A DNA stretch of 64,000 nt from Amyloporia xantha (GCA_036971615.1 JAYKKR010000006.1:434001-498000), one strand, 5' to 3'; counted from the first letter of the stretch, positions 20,807 to 33,690 are shown. Translations and numbers: made by a program. Notes: generated by a model not told the origin, from the sequence alone.

Positions 20807-20977
20807 GGTTGAAAGCAAGGCGGAAGGAATGCGGAAACGTGCCAAGTTCGTCTAGAGGCATCTAATATACCCATGAGCGCAACACGTGCGGTGCCGATCG
20901 AACGGGCGCGGATCTTTCCGCCAGGCGCCCGCCATCAACCAACGCGATGCACCGCGTGGGTCTGACTTCGTCTCTTC

Positions 20978-21013
20978 TTCTACCACCACCACCACCACCA
21001 CCGCCATCACCAC
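20978..21013 (+). repeat. CCA/CCG microsatellite in the 5' leader of gene B
   Basis: A short run of CCACCACCACC-type triplets immediately upstream of ATG 21050. Confidence 0.7.
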
Positions 21014-21049
21014 AGCTGTCAAATCCCATCTCGCTTTGCTTCTACCACC

Positions 21050-23819
21050 ATGTCCGCCTCCAGCATCAACAGCGACATCATCATCGCCGCAGTGCGCCTG
21101 GAAGAGGCGCTGAAGTTTCTGCCCGGGAAGCGCGACGCGAAGTACAAGGTGTTTGAGAGCAACTTCTGGGAGGAAGTGGTAAGTGATTGTAACACAATCA
21201 GGGTGAGCACTGTGGCGCTGAGTCTGTATAATGGCGCCTCTAGCAATCGATCTTCGCGAAGATCAAGGCGCTGGGAAAACACCGCGAGGGATTACAAGTG
21301 CCGCCGCTGTTGGTCAGCGCCATGGCGCAATACACGGTGGCGTCGCACAAGAAGCGCGGAGTGGACTTGACTGCCATCAAGGTTGACGACCCCGCCATTC
21401 AAAGCCATGGCCTCTCCAAATACGTGTGGCATGGCGATTACATTGCCGAAGACCTCGGGGGCAACCTTTGGTGGAAAGGTGAGTGCACTGCGAAACCATA
21501 CGCCACGTCATCACTAACGGCTCAGCAGCGCTGTTGCGCAAGCGTCGAGCGAGGTTGCGCTGGGTGGGGATGGAGTTGCGGGGCCAAGTGGGGTGACGGA
21601 GGAGGCAGAGGCAGGCGGGAGTCGAGGGAAAGTGGCGAAGAAGGGGGCGGATGACGACGCAGGGGCGGCCTCTAGAAGGTCAAAGGGAACGACGCCAGCG
21701 ACGGACGGCGATGAGGGCGTCGTCATCGCTGCACCAGTAACGAAGAAGCCACGGCGCGGAGGGGCTGCAACGACGGCCGGGAACTAAGGCGGCATCCAAG
21801 GGCGGAGTCAAGACCACCACTGCGAAAGCGGCAGGAGAGGAAACGACGGCCGGCAAGTCTGAGCCGCGGACGAAGACGAAGGCGGGGCCATCGACGTCAA
21901 AGACGAACGAGAAGGCTTCATCGCGCAAGTCTCCTGCGGGCAAGGATGATGACGCCAGGCAGACGCGGTCGAAGGCGAAGGCGGGATCGTCGACGGGGAA
22001 GGGAAAGGGAAAGGCGAAGGCGTCGCCGGCGCCCGAAGATGACGACATGGACGAGGATGCTCAAGGCGAGAGTGAGGAGATGGAGGAGACGGAGACATTT
22101 GTCTCGGTGAGTACGTTTACCAGATGCGCGGCAAGCGATGCTGACTGACATGCCTTCAGGCGATGCCTTGCGGAAATTGCGCCAAGGCCAAAGCTGAATG
22201 CAGGCTTGCTGTCGTGGACGGTCGGCGTTGCATGCGCTGCCTGAAGCGCAAGATAGGCTGCTCGATCGTGCCACACAACCTGAGCGGCAATCCGATCAGG
22301 GGCCCCTACGGTGCAGTCCTGGCAAGCAAGTATCAGGACGTCATCAAGAACAGCCTCGCCGATGGCATCAAGCCTCCTCCACCGCGCTGGGATGAGGAGA
22401 GGAAGGAGTTTGTGGAGGATAGAGGCAAGCGGGGCAAAGCTGCGGCGAAGGGTTCGGAATCGAAGGCGAGCGATGAGATGGATGTGGATGAAGAAGAAGG
22501 GGAAAAGGACGATGGCAAGGCGGGTAGCGCGGATGTCGATGCGAAGGACGACGCGGAGGTGGACAGCCAGCTGCGGGTGGCATCAGCGACTAGCGATGCG
22601 GCTGCGTCCCGCCCAATAGCGCCGCTCCCGAAGACATCACTCAGCTCGATGAAGGCGTGGGTTGGGAAGCCACCTCCAGCGGTGGCTAAAGGGAAGGGCA
22701 AGGAGCGCGCGGACCGTCCTCTCCAGGAGGCAGAGGCCAGCGGCTCGAGCGATCGCTCGGCGCGGCTTGGGCTCAGGCCTGGCGAGGTAAAATGTAAGTC
22801 GGCTTCACTCTTTCTGGACGGCGCGATCAACTGACCAAGTCAATGTGTGGCTGCCAGACCACCATGGCGAGTACCACCACTACGTAGGATTCTCCAAGGA
22901 CCCCACCGCCATGGATGAAGGGCGCTACGCGCAGGACCAGGAGTTGTCTCATTTCCAGCCATTTACGGCGTACCTCACTGAGCAAGGCCACCGACTCGAG
23001 AAGAACATCAACATAATGACGGCGTGGCAAGACCGCTTCGGTAGCATGGTCGACAACTTCCAGCAGTCACTGCTCGCCATCAACAGGCAGCAGGTCAACA
23101 TGACCGAGCGCATTGATAACGCCGAGGGGCAGATTGGCGGCCTACTGGCAAGAGTTGAAGGCGCGGAGCAGACTCTGCAAGATGTGCGCTCTGAGGACTC
23201 GGTCGCTCGCATCGCCGCGCTCGAGGAGATGGTCACGGTTCTGCAGGACGATCTGCGTGCAGCCAAGGAGAACATGGCGATGGATCGCCTTGGTGCGCAA
23301 GTCGCGAACATGGAGGTGCGCGTGGACACGTTGATGGACAACGTGCGCGATGAGAGCGAGAGGACGCGGCAGGCGATGGCGGGCATTGAGGCAGGTGAGG
23401 CGAGATTACAGGGGCTCATCGCGCAGTTTGAGTCAGTGCGCCGTGACGTCGCTCGCCACAACGACGCGGAGGCCGAGACGCTATTGGACAAGGCGCATCT
23501 GTCGGTGGAGCTCGTGCAGAAGGCGGAACAGGACGCGCAACGACGGCGCAAGGCGAGGGCGATCATGGACAGCGCTCATGAGGGAGCCACTCCCATTTCG
23601 TGGTCTACCTCAGAGCGTGGCTCTGTAGGAGATCAATCGGACTTCACGAATGAAGCTCTGTCGACGCCCGCCGGTGGCTCCACACCTTCAATCAGGCGTT
23701 TCTCCTTGGAGATCGACGACGACGAGATGGCGAGCATGGCCGCGGAGGAGCGAGAGCCTGATGCCGCAACATCACCCGTCGCTGTCGATGACGCCGAGAT
23801 GCCTCCCGCTTCGCCTTAG
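21050..23819 (+). CDS. Composite-element gene B: Zn2Cys6-like cluster plus long coiled coil
   Basis: Unknown protein with DNA-binding features. Exon 1 is 21050-21178 (starts MSASSINSDIIIAAVRLEEA). Exon 2 is 21244-21478 (IFAKIKALGKHREGLQVPPL to GGNLWWK). Exon 3 begins at 21527 and holds basic Lys/Ala/Thr-rich sequence with two apparent single-base shifts near 21590 and 21785. After an intron ending near 22160 comes a six-cysteine cluster, CGNCAKAKAEC then CMRCLKRKIGC, spaced like fungal Zn(II)2Cys6 domains (C-x2-C-x6-C-x9-C-x2-C-x6-C). An acidic linker follows, then an intron at about 22794-22840, then MWLPDHHGEYHHYVGFSKDP and roughly 200 residues of heptad-like coiled coil. Stop at 23817-23819. 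It lies divergent from gene A, with about 240 bp shared between their starts. The two shifts suggest decay. Confidence 0.6.
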
Positions 23820-23989
23820 ATAATTGTTTTTGTAAGTTCGCTGTACTTTCAAACGAATGCATTGTGTACACTCTCCAGCGACCAGTAAGAATGAGACTGC
23901 GATGACGGCAACACCCTCGGCATCACAGTGCGCCACGGGGGCTTGCACAGGGAGCGGCACGCCATCGCCATCCTTCGCAGCGCTGAGTT

Positions 23990-26900
23990 CAATCATCGCC
24001 ATTGAATTTAAATGTGAGGTAGTGTACATGAGAAATAGTATTCTAACGGCGACCACGCGCTTTAGTGGGTCGGGGCTGAGCTCCCCTACCTGTCTTGCGC
24101 GATGACCTACGAATGGCGGGGGCAGGCTCGCCCTGCTCTTCCTCGCCATCGCTATAAGTCTCCGCCAGAGCCCGCTTTGAGCGACCCGCCTTTTTTCGCT
24201 TTTCACGAGGTTGGGGTGGTTTCTCTGCTTCCTCCTCCTCTTCCTCCTCTTCGCTGACGCGGTGACTTCGCTTTTCAACTTTTCCTCCTTAGCTTTTGTC
24301 TTCTGACGAGTGTGGGTGGCGACCTTCATGTCGTTGAGAGCACCCGTGATCGAGGACCCGCCTGCCGTTGGCAGTGCCTGAATATTGATCTCCTTTGCCT
24401 GCCGAGCTGTTTGGCGTGTCTTGCGCTTTGGCACAGGAAGTGAGGGAGAAGGACCACGATTGGCCTCGCCGTCGCTCTCGTCTTCACTGTCATGATTTTC
24501 ACGGTCGGAGAAATGAACCTGTAGGCCCCTCATATCTCGAACGGGTGAGAGCTGATTCATCGCAATAGGTGGAGAGGAGAAATCCATACTCCCGCGGCGG
24601 ACAGTTGCGTCATTGAGCGCGATGGGGGAGGATGGCGGTGCACGCCCTGGCGCCATTGGCGAGGAAGGCGGTGCGCCGTCAATTGATGGCGGTCTCTCTT
24701 CTAGTTGTGGACGCGGTCTCATACCCAAGGCGCGCTTAGGTATGGATGGAAAGACCGATCTTCCCGTGGTCATTAGCGGCCTTGCTGGAGGCGGTTTTCC
24801 TGTGACTGGAAACGGAAGCGAATGTTTTTGCGTGCCTCGCAGAGGTTCCGGCAACGGCGAGCTGGATTGCTGAGCTACTTGGCCATTATGCACGTCTCGC
24901 GATCGCCTTATCTTAGGGGATGTGAGGATTGGCGCGGCTTCCTCGCCAATGCCGCTGGCGGGTCAGGCGTACAACGCTCCTGTTCCGCCCGCAGGGTTTG
25001 CAAATGGCGAGGCTTCGGGCGGAGTGGGGGAGGTGGACCCTTGTTGAGATTCCCAGTGGGCATCATGGGAGGGCGAGGTAATGGCTTCCCTGTCTGGGAA
25101 CGTGGGGAGGTGGTGGACCATATTTCAACGCCGGTGGTGGGGCCTCCAAAGGTGTTGGCTGCGCCGCGGCCGCAGTGCTACTGCGGGTGACAGAGCTACC
25201 TTCCATGGATGGCGCGTCGCCTTGCACAGATTGTGCCTGCTTCACCAGCGCGCACAACGATGATACATGCGGGTCGAGCCTCTGGGCAATCACGGCGAAG
25301 GGTATGGCGCTCTCGCTGACATGGCGTGGAATGTCCGAAGGCGGGGCGTCGGGATCCTGGAAGGCGAACTGTGCTGCCGTCAGATCGCGGCTTATCATGG
25401 CGATCACGAGGAGCACTTGTTCGATCATGCCGACGTCCCCTGTCAGCTTGCCGGACTTGTTCAAATAAGGCTTCGAGTCAAGCCACTTCAGCACTGGATC
25501 AAGCCCATGGGCGTGGCGATGAACCATATAGGACAAGTGTCGATGCGGGTTGTGCCAGGTCGCCCAGTCGGCGCCTTCCGGTGCCCGCTTTGTCGTCTTC
25601 AGCCCACTCTATCACTCGCAAGGTAAGCCTTAGTTTACGGAGAAAATGAAGTCACTACCATCATGCGAGGCAGCGCGTCCACGATCACGCGAAATTCTGG
25701 CGATGGCGATGCCGCCTCCAGCCATTGCTGACGCCGTCTACGTGAGAGCAGCGCCCAATTGGGTGCGGCGCCTTTGCATCTTCGCTGTCATCATCTTCGT
25801 CGGAAGTTGACCCGACGTCGATGTCCAGATTGAAAGTCTCGTGCTCGGTGTCGTCGTCCACGGCGCTATCGTCATCGGTGCTGAGACGTTGCACGCCTTT
25901 GCCCTTGCCGCTTTTCACCGCCTTCTTTTTCTTCTTTTTGGGGCCCGCCTTGCCTTTAGCGCCTTTGGGTGCTCTCGCCGCCTCATACACAGCAGGGATT
26001 AGCTCCGAATCCTCGTCCCCCCTGCTCTTCAGGTATGCCTTGAAGCGGAACGCGCACTGCCCCTTGTTTGCCTCTTGCGCCGCTCTCCAATGATGCAGGA
26101 CCGCGATGATGTCCTTCCTGACCATATGCGACGGATCGTCGAATTGGAAGCCGTCTGGCACCATTCCTGCTTCTATAAATTCAGCCCCACGCACTTTGAG
26201 CGCGCGCCAAGGGCACTTCTCTTTGGCGCTTCCTGCAGCCCGTTCTATGGCGCCATCAGCGTCTTTGTGAGCGCCGTGTGGATCAAGACTTACGGTAGTG
26301 AGTAGACAGAAAGTCTCTGATCATGGATTTCATCACAGGCAGGGATGGCGCATCCTCGCCATCCATTGGCGGTATCAACGGGAGACCGCCATCGTCGACC
26401 AGCAGCTCTCGCCGTGTGCCGCGAGACGTTCCCTCTCCGTTGTCAACGCTCGCCTCGCGATTGCTATCAAATGCCTCTGTGCTGTACTTGGCCCATTTGA
26501 CCATCGTATCTGCGTGCCAATCGTCCACCTTGGAAAAGGCTTTTCCATTCTCCATCTCATCGTTGAAGTCGTGTCTGTGAAAAGCGGTCAGAGCGGTGAG
26601 AGGCGATACAAATTGCCTGCTCACTCCTGAATGACGACTCTCCCATCAGGAGATTTGTAGCTACTCAACGTAAAGATCCTGACACCATGGCGTCGGTATG
26701 CCTCTCGAGCGTATTTCCTCAGAAATGGAATGAGCTCCTTGTCCGCTTTCCTGCGTCGCCATCAGCTGCCGTTAACTTAGCACAAAGGTCGCGCTCCCAC
26801 TCACGCCGAAGATCCAGCCTTGACCTCTTTGGCGTCATTGTTGAACGCATCCGCCTTCATCTGGTAGTCCGCCTTGCGTCCTCATCCAGTTTGCCCCAAT

Positions 26901-27314
26901 ACTCGCTCACTACCTTGGTGTATGCGCCTATCTCCTGGTGGGCCAGACCTCGTCCTCCCGTCCTTTCGTTGGCCACCCTTAGCAGCTCTGTTTTGTGCTC
27001 CTCTTGATACATATCCCTCGCTGACCGTTTTTCGTTCCAGGGATGGGCACCTGGGGTTCTACGATTCGGTAGTGGTTGCTGAAATAGGTCCCCAGGGACT
27101 ATAGAAATGTGTGAATGACGAAGATGACAATGCCATGAACTGTTGGTTTGACCTTTTTCAGGCCATTTTTATCTGTCAGCTCTGCAAATTGTTCCATGAG
27201 GATATTGACAGCCTCATCGACAATGGGTGCCCTTGCAGTGCCTTTGGTGTTGCGCCATCGCTCTATTTGCTCTGGGATCTTGTCTAGATATGCCTGCAGG
27301 ATAGCTATTCCCAT
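23990..27314 (-). CDS. Composite-element gene C: multi-exon acidic/basic protein, unknown
   Basis: A minus-strand gene assembled from exons with shared polarity and protein-like sequence. They include GIAILQAYLDKIPEQIERW and VDEAVNILMEQFAELTDKNG (27314-27150), ELLRVANERTGGRGLAHQEI and WGKLDEDAR (about 27000-26870), KADAFNNDAKEVKAGSS (about 26860-26810), FNDEMENGKAFSKVDDWHAD (about 26560-26500), and GMVPDGFQFDDPSHMVRKDI with HHWRAAQEANKGQCAFRFKA (26170-26030). Next are a poly-Lys and acidic segment, a helical exon (25536-25300) and a Pro-rich basic tail (24893-24100). A one-base shift near 26865 joins two parts of what should be one exon. Related proteins recur beside KDZ transposases in my recollection of basidiomycete genomes, but I know no function. 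The 3' end is uncertain and may overlap the end of gene B. Confidence 0.5.
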
Positions 27315-27762
27315 GGCGAGGACAACAAGCAGACCGAGATGCTCTCAGGATGACAGACACTTGGGCACTCCCAACTGAACATTTGCCCAGACGTGTCTGA
27401 CCTCCGGTGATACTTTCGTCCTGTTCTAACCCCGCTGATCTCTCTTACACTGCAAGCGTCCATGTCGGGGCAGACCCGACCGGCATCCTCCGGCGGAGCG
27501 CGGCATCTCACAGGCCGAGGCCCCGGCGTAATGGCGCCGTGGTCGAGAATCGCGGTCCACATGCCAATGACGCGCCTCGATCACCGGATCACGCCTTGCC
27601 GATCGGCTGGGCCTGATCTTGCCGGCGCTTGCTCAACGATGTGATCGACCAAACAAGTGTGCAAGCTAATGGACATGCTGTTGCAGCATGGTCAGTAGAT
27701 GGCAGATTGAGCAATAATGCGAGATGGGGCGTGTATCTCCATCCATCTCTTGTCTGTAAGCC

Positions 27763-29027
27763 ATGATAGCGGGCAGCGGCTTGGAGCTCAGCGACACATT
27801 GGCAGCTTGCATGCGCGATATGTTTCAGTTTTGGCTACACAAGCTTCGGAATGCAGCCGGACAACCGAGAAACCCACAGCCTCCCACACATATCCGCGCC
27901 GATATCGTCGTCGAATGCAGCCAGATCGCGCACCAGCTCGCAAAGGCATATATCAAACCTGGTGTGTACTCTTGGATGCTGTGGGCATCTACTCATTCTG
28001 CGCTGACCGGGAAGTAGTGCGCTTATCCTGGGACATTGACCGGTATTCTGATGCTATAGGCGTGGGCAACACCGGACAGAACGTGAATCTGGAGGCGCAG
28101 CTCAAGACTAAATGGCCGCCTCTCCTCCCAGACACCACCGTGGTTCTAGATGAACCCTGCGTGCTCCTCGACCAGCACTCGCGCATCCTAGCATGGGTGC
28201 TTCCGGGCGTCCTTCATGTGAATCGCCAGGTGGGCGCATTCATCTTCCGCCATGCACCGCGCTCACTACGCTGTGTCGGCAGAGAGAGATACAATTGGCG
28301 ACGGCCCACCTATCAACACAACTGATGCGTAAAGCCCCGGGGGTCAGTTGGCGAAACCATGAAGCATATTTCCGCGATCGATCAACCTGCACCACACCTC
28401 CGGGGACTGTCAATCTGTCTCCAGGATGGCACGCGCTGGGTCACACGGTACGCTGACGATCCGTTAACTCTGATGACTGGCGAATGACGGCGCATACATC
28501 CAGGGCCCATTGGACCCAATGCTGCCTTCGGCGAGCTTACGTGATCAAGATGGCCAGAGTGGATGGCGATGGTTGACCGCCATCCGTGAATCAGCCGCCA
28601 TCCTATCCGCCATGATGTCCGTCATGCATCCCGACCTGTATGCTGCGGGACATACGTGCATGGAGTCGCTTCTGGCGAAGTGGAGTATCCCGCAATAGTA
28701 AGCGCTTGGTCTTCGATCTTCAATGGCGTTCAGGTCATCAGCAATCGCGAGACGCCGCTACACCGCGATAAAAACTCGCGCAAGCAGTGGTTCGACCTTC
28801 TCACCACGGTAGGGAGCTACGGCGCATTGGAAATGCAGCTGGATGGTCCAAATATCGCTATAGACTACAAGGCGGGTAGCGTAGTTGCGCTTTGCGGAAA
28901 GCTTCTGCGCCATGGCGTTCAGAGATGCGATGGAGAGCGCATATGCTACGCTTATTTTATGAGGGACTCAGTGCATGCCGCGATGAATGTCAAGGCACCG
29001 CACTGGATGGAGTGGACTTATGGTTGA
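27763..29027 (+). CDS. TET/JBP-family 2OG-Fe(II) dioxygenase (candidate nucleic-acid base hydroxylase)
   Basis: Exons run from ATG 27763 (CMRDMFQFWLHKLRNAAGQP), through VRLSWDIDRYSDAIGVGNTG (from about 28010), NLSPGWHALGHT (to about 28447) and GPLDPMLPSASLRDQ (from about 28502), to a catalytic exon of about 28690-29027. The double-stranded beta-helix signature is there: VISNRETPLHRDKNSRKQW with the iron-binding H-x-D (His 28761, Asp 28767), then LLRHGVQRCDGER with the distal His at 28911 and the following Arg expected to bind 2-oxoglutarate. This arrangement and the neighbouring KDZ transposase match fungal TET/JBP proteins, which oxidise 5-methylcytosine or thymine in DNA. No frameshift is visible in the catalytic exon, so it may be active. 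Substrate is inferred from family only, and exon borders between 28200 and 28340 are uncertain. Confidence 0.8.
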
Positions 29028-29094
29028 ATACACAGATCTGTATTTGTGTCAAGTCTATGTTTGTGTATCTAGTAGGGTCGTGAATGGCGAACCA

Positions 29095-32000
29095 TCACAC
29101 ACATGTATTAAAGCGAGAAGCGGCATGCTCTGCCATGCGCGTCCACAGCGAGGCCTGACAGCGCGCATAGCATACATGACCTGGAGGCCCATAGAGGCGG
29201 GAGCGCCATAGGTTCGCCTTGTTATGGAAGCTCGCCTGCGTCCACGCCATCTCTGCCGTGACCATGACAAACTCCTCCGCCCACCTATCCTTACGTGATT
29301 TTGCACGGAACCAGTTGACGCGATGCACTGCCGCGCTGCAGTCAGCATTGCGGGCATTGGACGGACCACAAGCGCACTCACACTCCGTCAACCAGTTGGA
29401 CTGCGTTGAATCGCCCTCGATGTCTACGGTCCATATCCAGGACAACTTGTCCTGCCGTGTTCCTCGGATGGAGTTGTCGAGCAGCGCGGTGATCGCCTTG
29501 AGGTCATCATGTTGAATGGCACGGAAGCGCGCTTTGATGGCGTCAGTCGGATTCAGAGCGAGGATGGCGTGGCGGCTTTGACTGTAAATGCGCACGTTCT
29601 CTAGCACCGCCCTCTGCGTGGAGATGACCTCGTCCCAGGACCGGAGCTTTTGGCGCTGGCTCTTTGCATGACGAACCGCCGTACGAAACAGCACTGACTT
29701 GTAACCAATGGCGAGGCGAATCTGATGAAGGGCGTCATTGGCCTGCCCAATGCGCAAACTCAACTCCTCCGAAGCGATGTCCTCTAAACCGCTGGCCACG
29801 ACAACATCGTAGCCAAGCTGCGATGGAAGCGAAATGATGGCGCTCTCAGGCTGGATTCCAGAATCGATCTCACCGGTGTAAATCTCATCAAGAGGATTGA
29901 CATCTTCCTCCAGTGCATCCCATTCAGACCCGTCATAAGCCTCTGAGGCGCCATCCCCATCGGGCTCGGCCACAAGTGGAATGTACGAAGCGGCTTTGGA
30001 CTCGAATGTCACTATACGCTTCTGAAGGCGCTGACGGCGCTCCTCCAGCGCAAGGCGGTCCGCCACCAGCGGATGCCGGCCCATCTTCCGTTTCAGTTGG
30101 CTAATGACCAACCTAAGACCTGTTGTGAGCTTGGCACCCGATGTTCAATGACGCTACCTACTGCAATTCCTGAATCTTCATGCCCGTGGCTATCCATGCA
30201 GCTACGCCCTGATGGCGATGTTGCGATGTTTCCGTTTGCGTTAGTTGAAGTTGGATCTGCATCCGGGTGGGTGCTGCGCCACATCATTAATCATGGCCGT
30301 ACCCTCTAGTGTGCACTCTCACCCTTTCTCATCTGCACGTCAAAGACATCCATCGCGCTGATTTTAGCGTCACGCATGGCGAGCGCCTCGCCCTCAGCGG
30401 CTCGCCACTCTCCTAGCTGCTCCTCCGTGCTCGATCTCTCAATGAACTCCAACACATCCCCGCTCTCCGTGGCGCCGGCTTTGGCCTTTCGCCATTTCCT
30501 AACAAGGGTGTTCGCTGTTGAAGCCACAGTCAATCAACCTCTCCACCAATGTCAAGGTTGGCCCACCCATCCCGGTCAACTTCTTCCAATTGGAATCATT
30601 CATGTGATCGTCAATGACTTCCTTTCTATGTGCTGTGGTCATGCCGCGTGTGCTACCCGAAATGAGATTCAACGGCGCCCAAAGGGTTTCAATCACTTCG
30701 CCATCAATCTGACCAGCACCGGGAATGAAGTTGGGTGAGTAGCGAGGAAAGCATGTGTCTTGATGGCCGTGGGACATGAAACAGGCCTATTCCGCGCCGT
30801 ATCTCCACGTTCGGCGGCATGTGCAAATACTCACTCTCCCCAAACCGCTTCATGAGATTGATGCCGTATTGACACATGATGTCGTACATCACCAGCAGCA
30901 CCTGGATACCCGCCATGGTGGCGAGGACCTCGCTCAGCGCGTAATCCATGTTCATCTGTCTGATGGCGGGTGTAAGTGAACAAAGGAAATAGCAAACCAC
31001 TTACCTCTCGCCTTTCTGGAAATCAACCACCGCATGCGGCATGAAAAACCCATGGCGCGCACAGGCCGCGGCGCCAATCCCCGTGGCTTCAAGGTTATGG
31101 CGATCTGCATTCGCCTGGTTGACGGCGCGATGATCGTGACAGAAGGATTTCTACATAGGCTATGAGCGTCCAACGGTTCATCCACTAGGAGTCGATCACG
31201 GACCTCTTTATGCTCGATGGCGACAGCGAGATGCTTCTTGTAGGTGTCATCGCCCACCATGAAAGCGTCGCCATCGCTGAGAATTACGTCGTCCTCTGGG
31301 CGACGCATCTTGAGATGCTCCGCGCTAAAGTTGCCGTCCATTACGATGCTCCTCATGTACTTCCATCTGCTATCGCGTTACACATGCCGCCCAAAAACGT
31401 CTTACATGGCTCACTGTACGGGGTCATCACGCCATCCGGAAGCGAGATTCATGCCAGGCTTGGGACATGCCGGGCACCCCAAAGCGAGGCCACCAGCTGG
31501 TATCGCGTTGGAGGCGCCATGACCATATCCATGCCATTTGCGGTATTTGAGGTTTCGCCATTGGCGGGACACCCGCAGAAGCTCTCTGTAACGGTTCTAG
31601 CCCCTTCTCAACGGCGAAAACAGCTTCATATGCACATAGCGGCTTACCTGCACTGAATGCGGGAACGCGGAGTTTGTGACACGTCGAAGCTTGCTGTAGT
31701 AATTCATCCCCGAGGTTTTGCACTCCTTGTTGGTAAGCAAAAAATCATCCAACACCCGAAATGTGAACGCAGTGCGTGGCCGCTTGGTGCTCCCAGGATA
31801 GAGGCCCATGTCCAATAGTTGCAGGTCTCGAGTGAGCCTGTTATCGCACCGACACCACACAACGTCCAGGCTATGCATCCCCGTAACATCTACAATGGTC
31901 AAAGTGTCAAACGCGTAGTGACTTCGCGGCGCCGTCGAGTCCGCTTTGATTGGCTCTTCATCCTCTTCATTGTCCCCGGCGTCACTCACGTCGTCGTCTT

Positions 32001-32660
32001 CGCCATCGCTATCCGCATCGCCATCCAGCGGCGTGATCGGGGGACTCCGCATCCACACATGGTTCGCCATCATGCCCGAGATGCATCCGCACCCCAACCT
32101 CCCGAAGCCACGCCGGTTCGAAGAACCCATCCGCCCACTTCTCCACCCGATGCAGCGGCATGCGGCGATGCGTCAACTGCAGGCAGTCCTCGCAATACAC
32201 GGGGCGCCCAAAGCATTCCAAGCAGCGCCAATCGCCATGCGCATCAGCGCATTTGCTGCATCGTCTCTCACCTGGTGGAGCTTCTAGCTCGATGATGTGG
32301 CTTAGATACACATCGCGAAGTGGAAGCCATTCGCGCATAAAGTCGTTCTGCGACTGCCCGCCTTCGGCGTTGACATTGAGCGACCCAAATAAGGCGACGG
32401 TACTCACCTTGTGCAGACTCTTCATCGGCATCACATCGTCAAACACCACATGCTCCTGCATCGGGTTCGGAATATGCGTCATGAGACGCGGCTTTAGAGG
32501 GGGATTTCGATGGCGATCTTGATGCGCTTGTCGGCACATGCGCACGCGGTAGCGGTGCTTCCTTGGGAACGTATGTGACGGCGCCTCTTGCAGTTCGCCG
32601 TTCTTCGCGACGCACGAACACCGCATCGCCACTGACATGTTGCTTCTTCGTGCGGGCCAT
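29095..32660 (-). CDS. KDZ transposase (cysteine-cluster N terminus)
   Basis: Predicted DDE-type transposase of the Kyakuja-Dileera-Zisupton superfamily. The start MARTKKQHVSGDAVF is at 32660. The N-terminal zinc cluster reads RCSKCADAHGDWRCLECFG then YCEDCLQLTHRRMPLHRVEKW (about 32270-32150). It is followed by LHSLDVVWCRCDNR-type sequence, LRRVTNSAFPHSVQ (to about 31650), GLALGCPACPKPGMNL (about 31490-31440), and the first catalytic segment MDGNFSAEHLKMR (about 31340). Next are HRAVNQANADRHNLEATGIG and MPHAVVDFQKGE (to about 31010), MNMDYALSEVLATMAGIQVL (about 30950), FIPGAGQIDGEVIETLWAPL with the catalytic glutamate (about 30725-30670), and C-terminal helices ending at TGA near 29095. A frame change near 32050 may be a short intron or a lesion. 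It presumably mobilises the 87-bp-array ends. Confidence 0.85.
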
Positions 32661-32935
32661 GGCCGTATCACTGCGGACAGATGACAATTGGCTTATTGTG
32701 ATCCATGACAGCTTCCTTTTCATACTGAATGGCAATCTCTCACGCCCCTGCCTCCTGATCCCTTATCAACAACGGATCATATCCACGCGATCACCTTCAG
32801 ATACTTGGCCGATGCTTATCTCCGACGGATCTTCGCCATGACCTTCCCTCGAGGCGATCACCCGATCCACCATCGACTCCTCAAATTCGCCTTGCATTTC
32901 GCCTTGGCCTACCAACCCATTCACCCCACGGCGCA

Positions 32936-33690
32936 ATGGCTCTCGCCTTGAAGAATCGCGAACAGTCCCTCTCCAGCCTCATCGCTATCAACCGCCGACT
33001 GATCTCATACTATGCCTGGCGCTGCGAGCAGGCGCTAGCGACCATCATGTCTGTCGCCGCGGGTAGAGACAAGGTGGCTGGCTTCGACATCACCTTGGCG
33101 CGGTGGGAGATTGGCCTCCGCATGGAAATGGTAAGCTTCGCCTTCCCCAACGTGTCTGCTCTGACGCTCAGCAGGAAGCCCTTCGCGACTGCCTTGGCCG
33201 CCTCGCCCTCGTCGGCGTCACCGACGTCGAGCTCCCCGACGTCGTCCGCAAGATCAGCGACGCCACCGTCTTTGGGGCCGTCCCACGGATCCACGTCCTC
33301 GAGATACAGCCGTTCACGCCGCTCGCCTCGCCGCCATCCTTGCAGCTACAGAAGCTGCGCACAGAAACCGAGCCCGCGTGGTGGACTTGGCCAGACGACC
33401 CTCCCAGTCACCTTCCAGCATGGTGGAAGTATCCACTGCATGACAGAGTAAGTCGCCACCCCGCTCCCACCTTTTCAACACATTCATTCACATAAATTGC
33501 ATCGATTGCCGCATAGCGTCGCGGCGACACCTATCAAGTCAACTACCGCGATATGAGAGCGGTCAGCCATCGATTGGATGACGTCGAACGCCTGGTCACC
33601 CGCTTCGCCGAGAGCCGCCATCGCGATGCCGGCGACCTCACAAGGATGTTGGACGCCTTCAAAGAGGTGCTGTTGCCAGATGAGGAGTGA
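32936..33690 (+). CDS. Composite-element gene F: small intact helical protein, unknown
   Basis: Three exons with clean borders: 32936-33130, 33172-33447 and 33517-33690, all phase 0, introns 41 and 69 bp (GTAAGC...CAG, GTAAGT...TAG). The 214-residue product starts MALALKNREQSLSSLIAINR. It has an amphipathic helical N-terminal part, a middle with VGVTDVELPDVVRKISDATV and a Trp/Pro-rich patch (PAWWTWPDDPPSHLPAWW), and a helical end (RLDDVERLVTRFAESRHRD). I do not recognise the family. An undamaged frame beside decayed neighbours suggests a function in the element. It is transcribed away from the transposase and ends just before the hairpin array. Confidence 0.7.
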
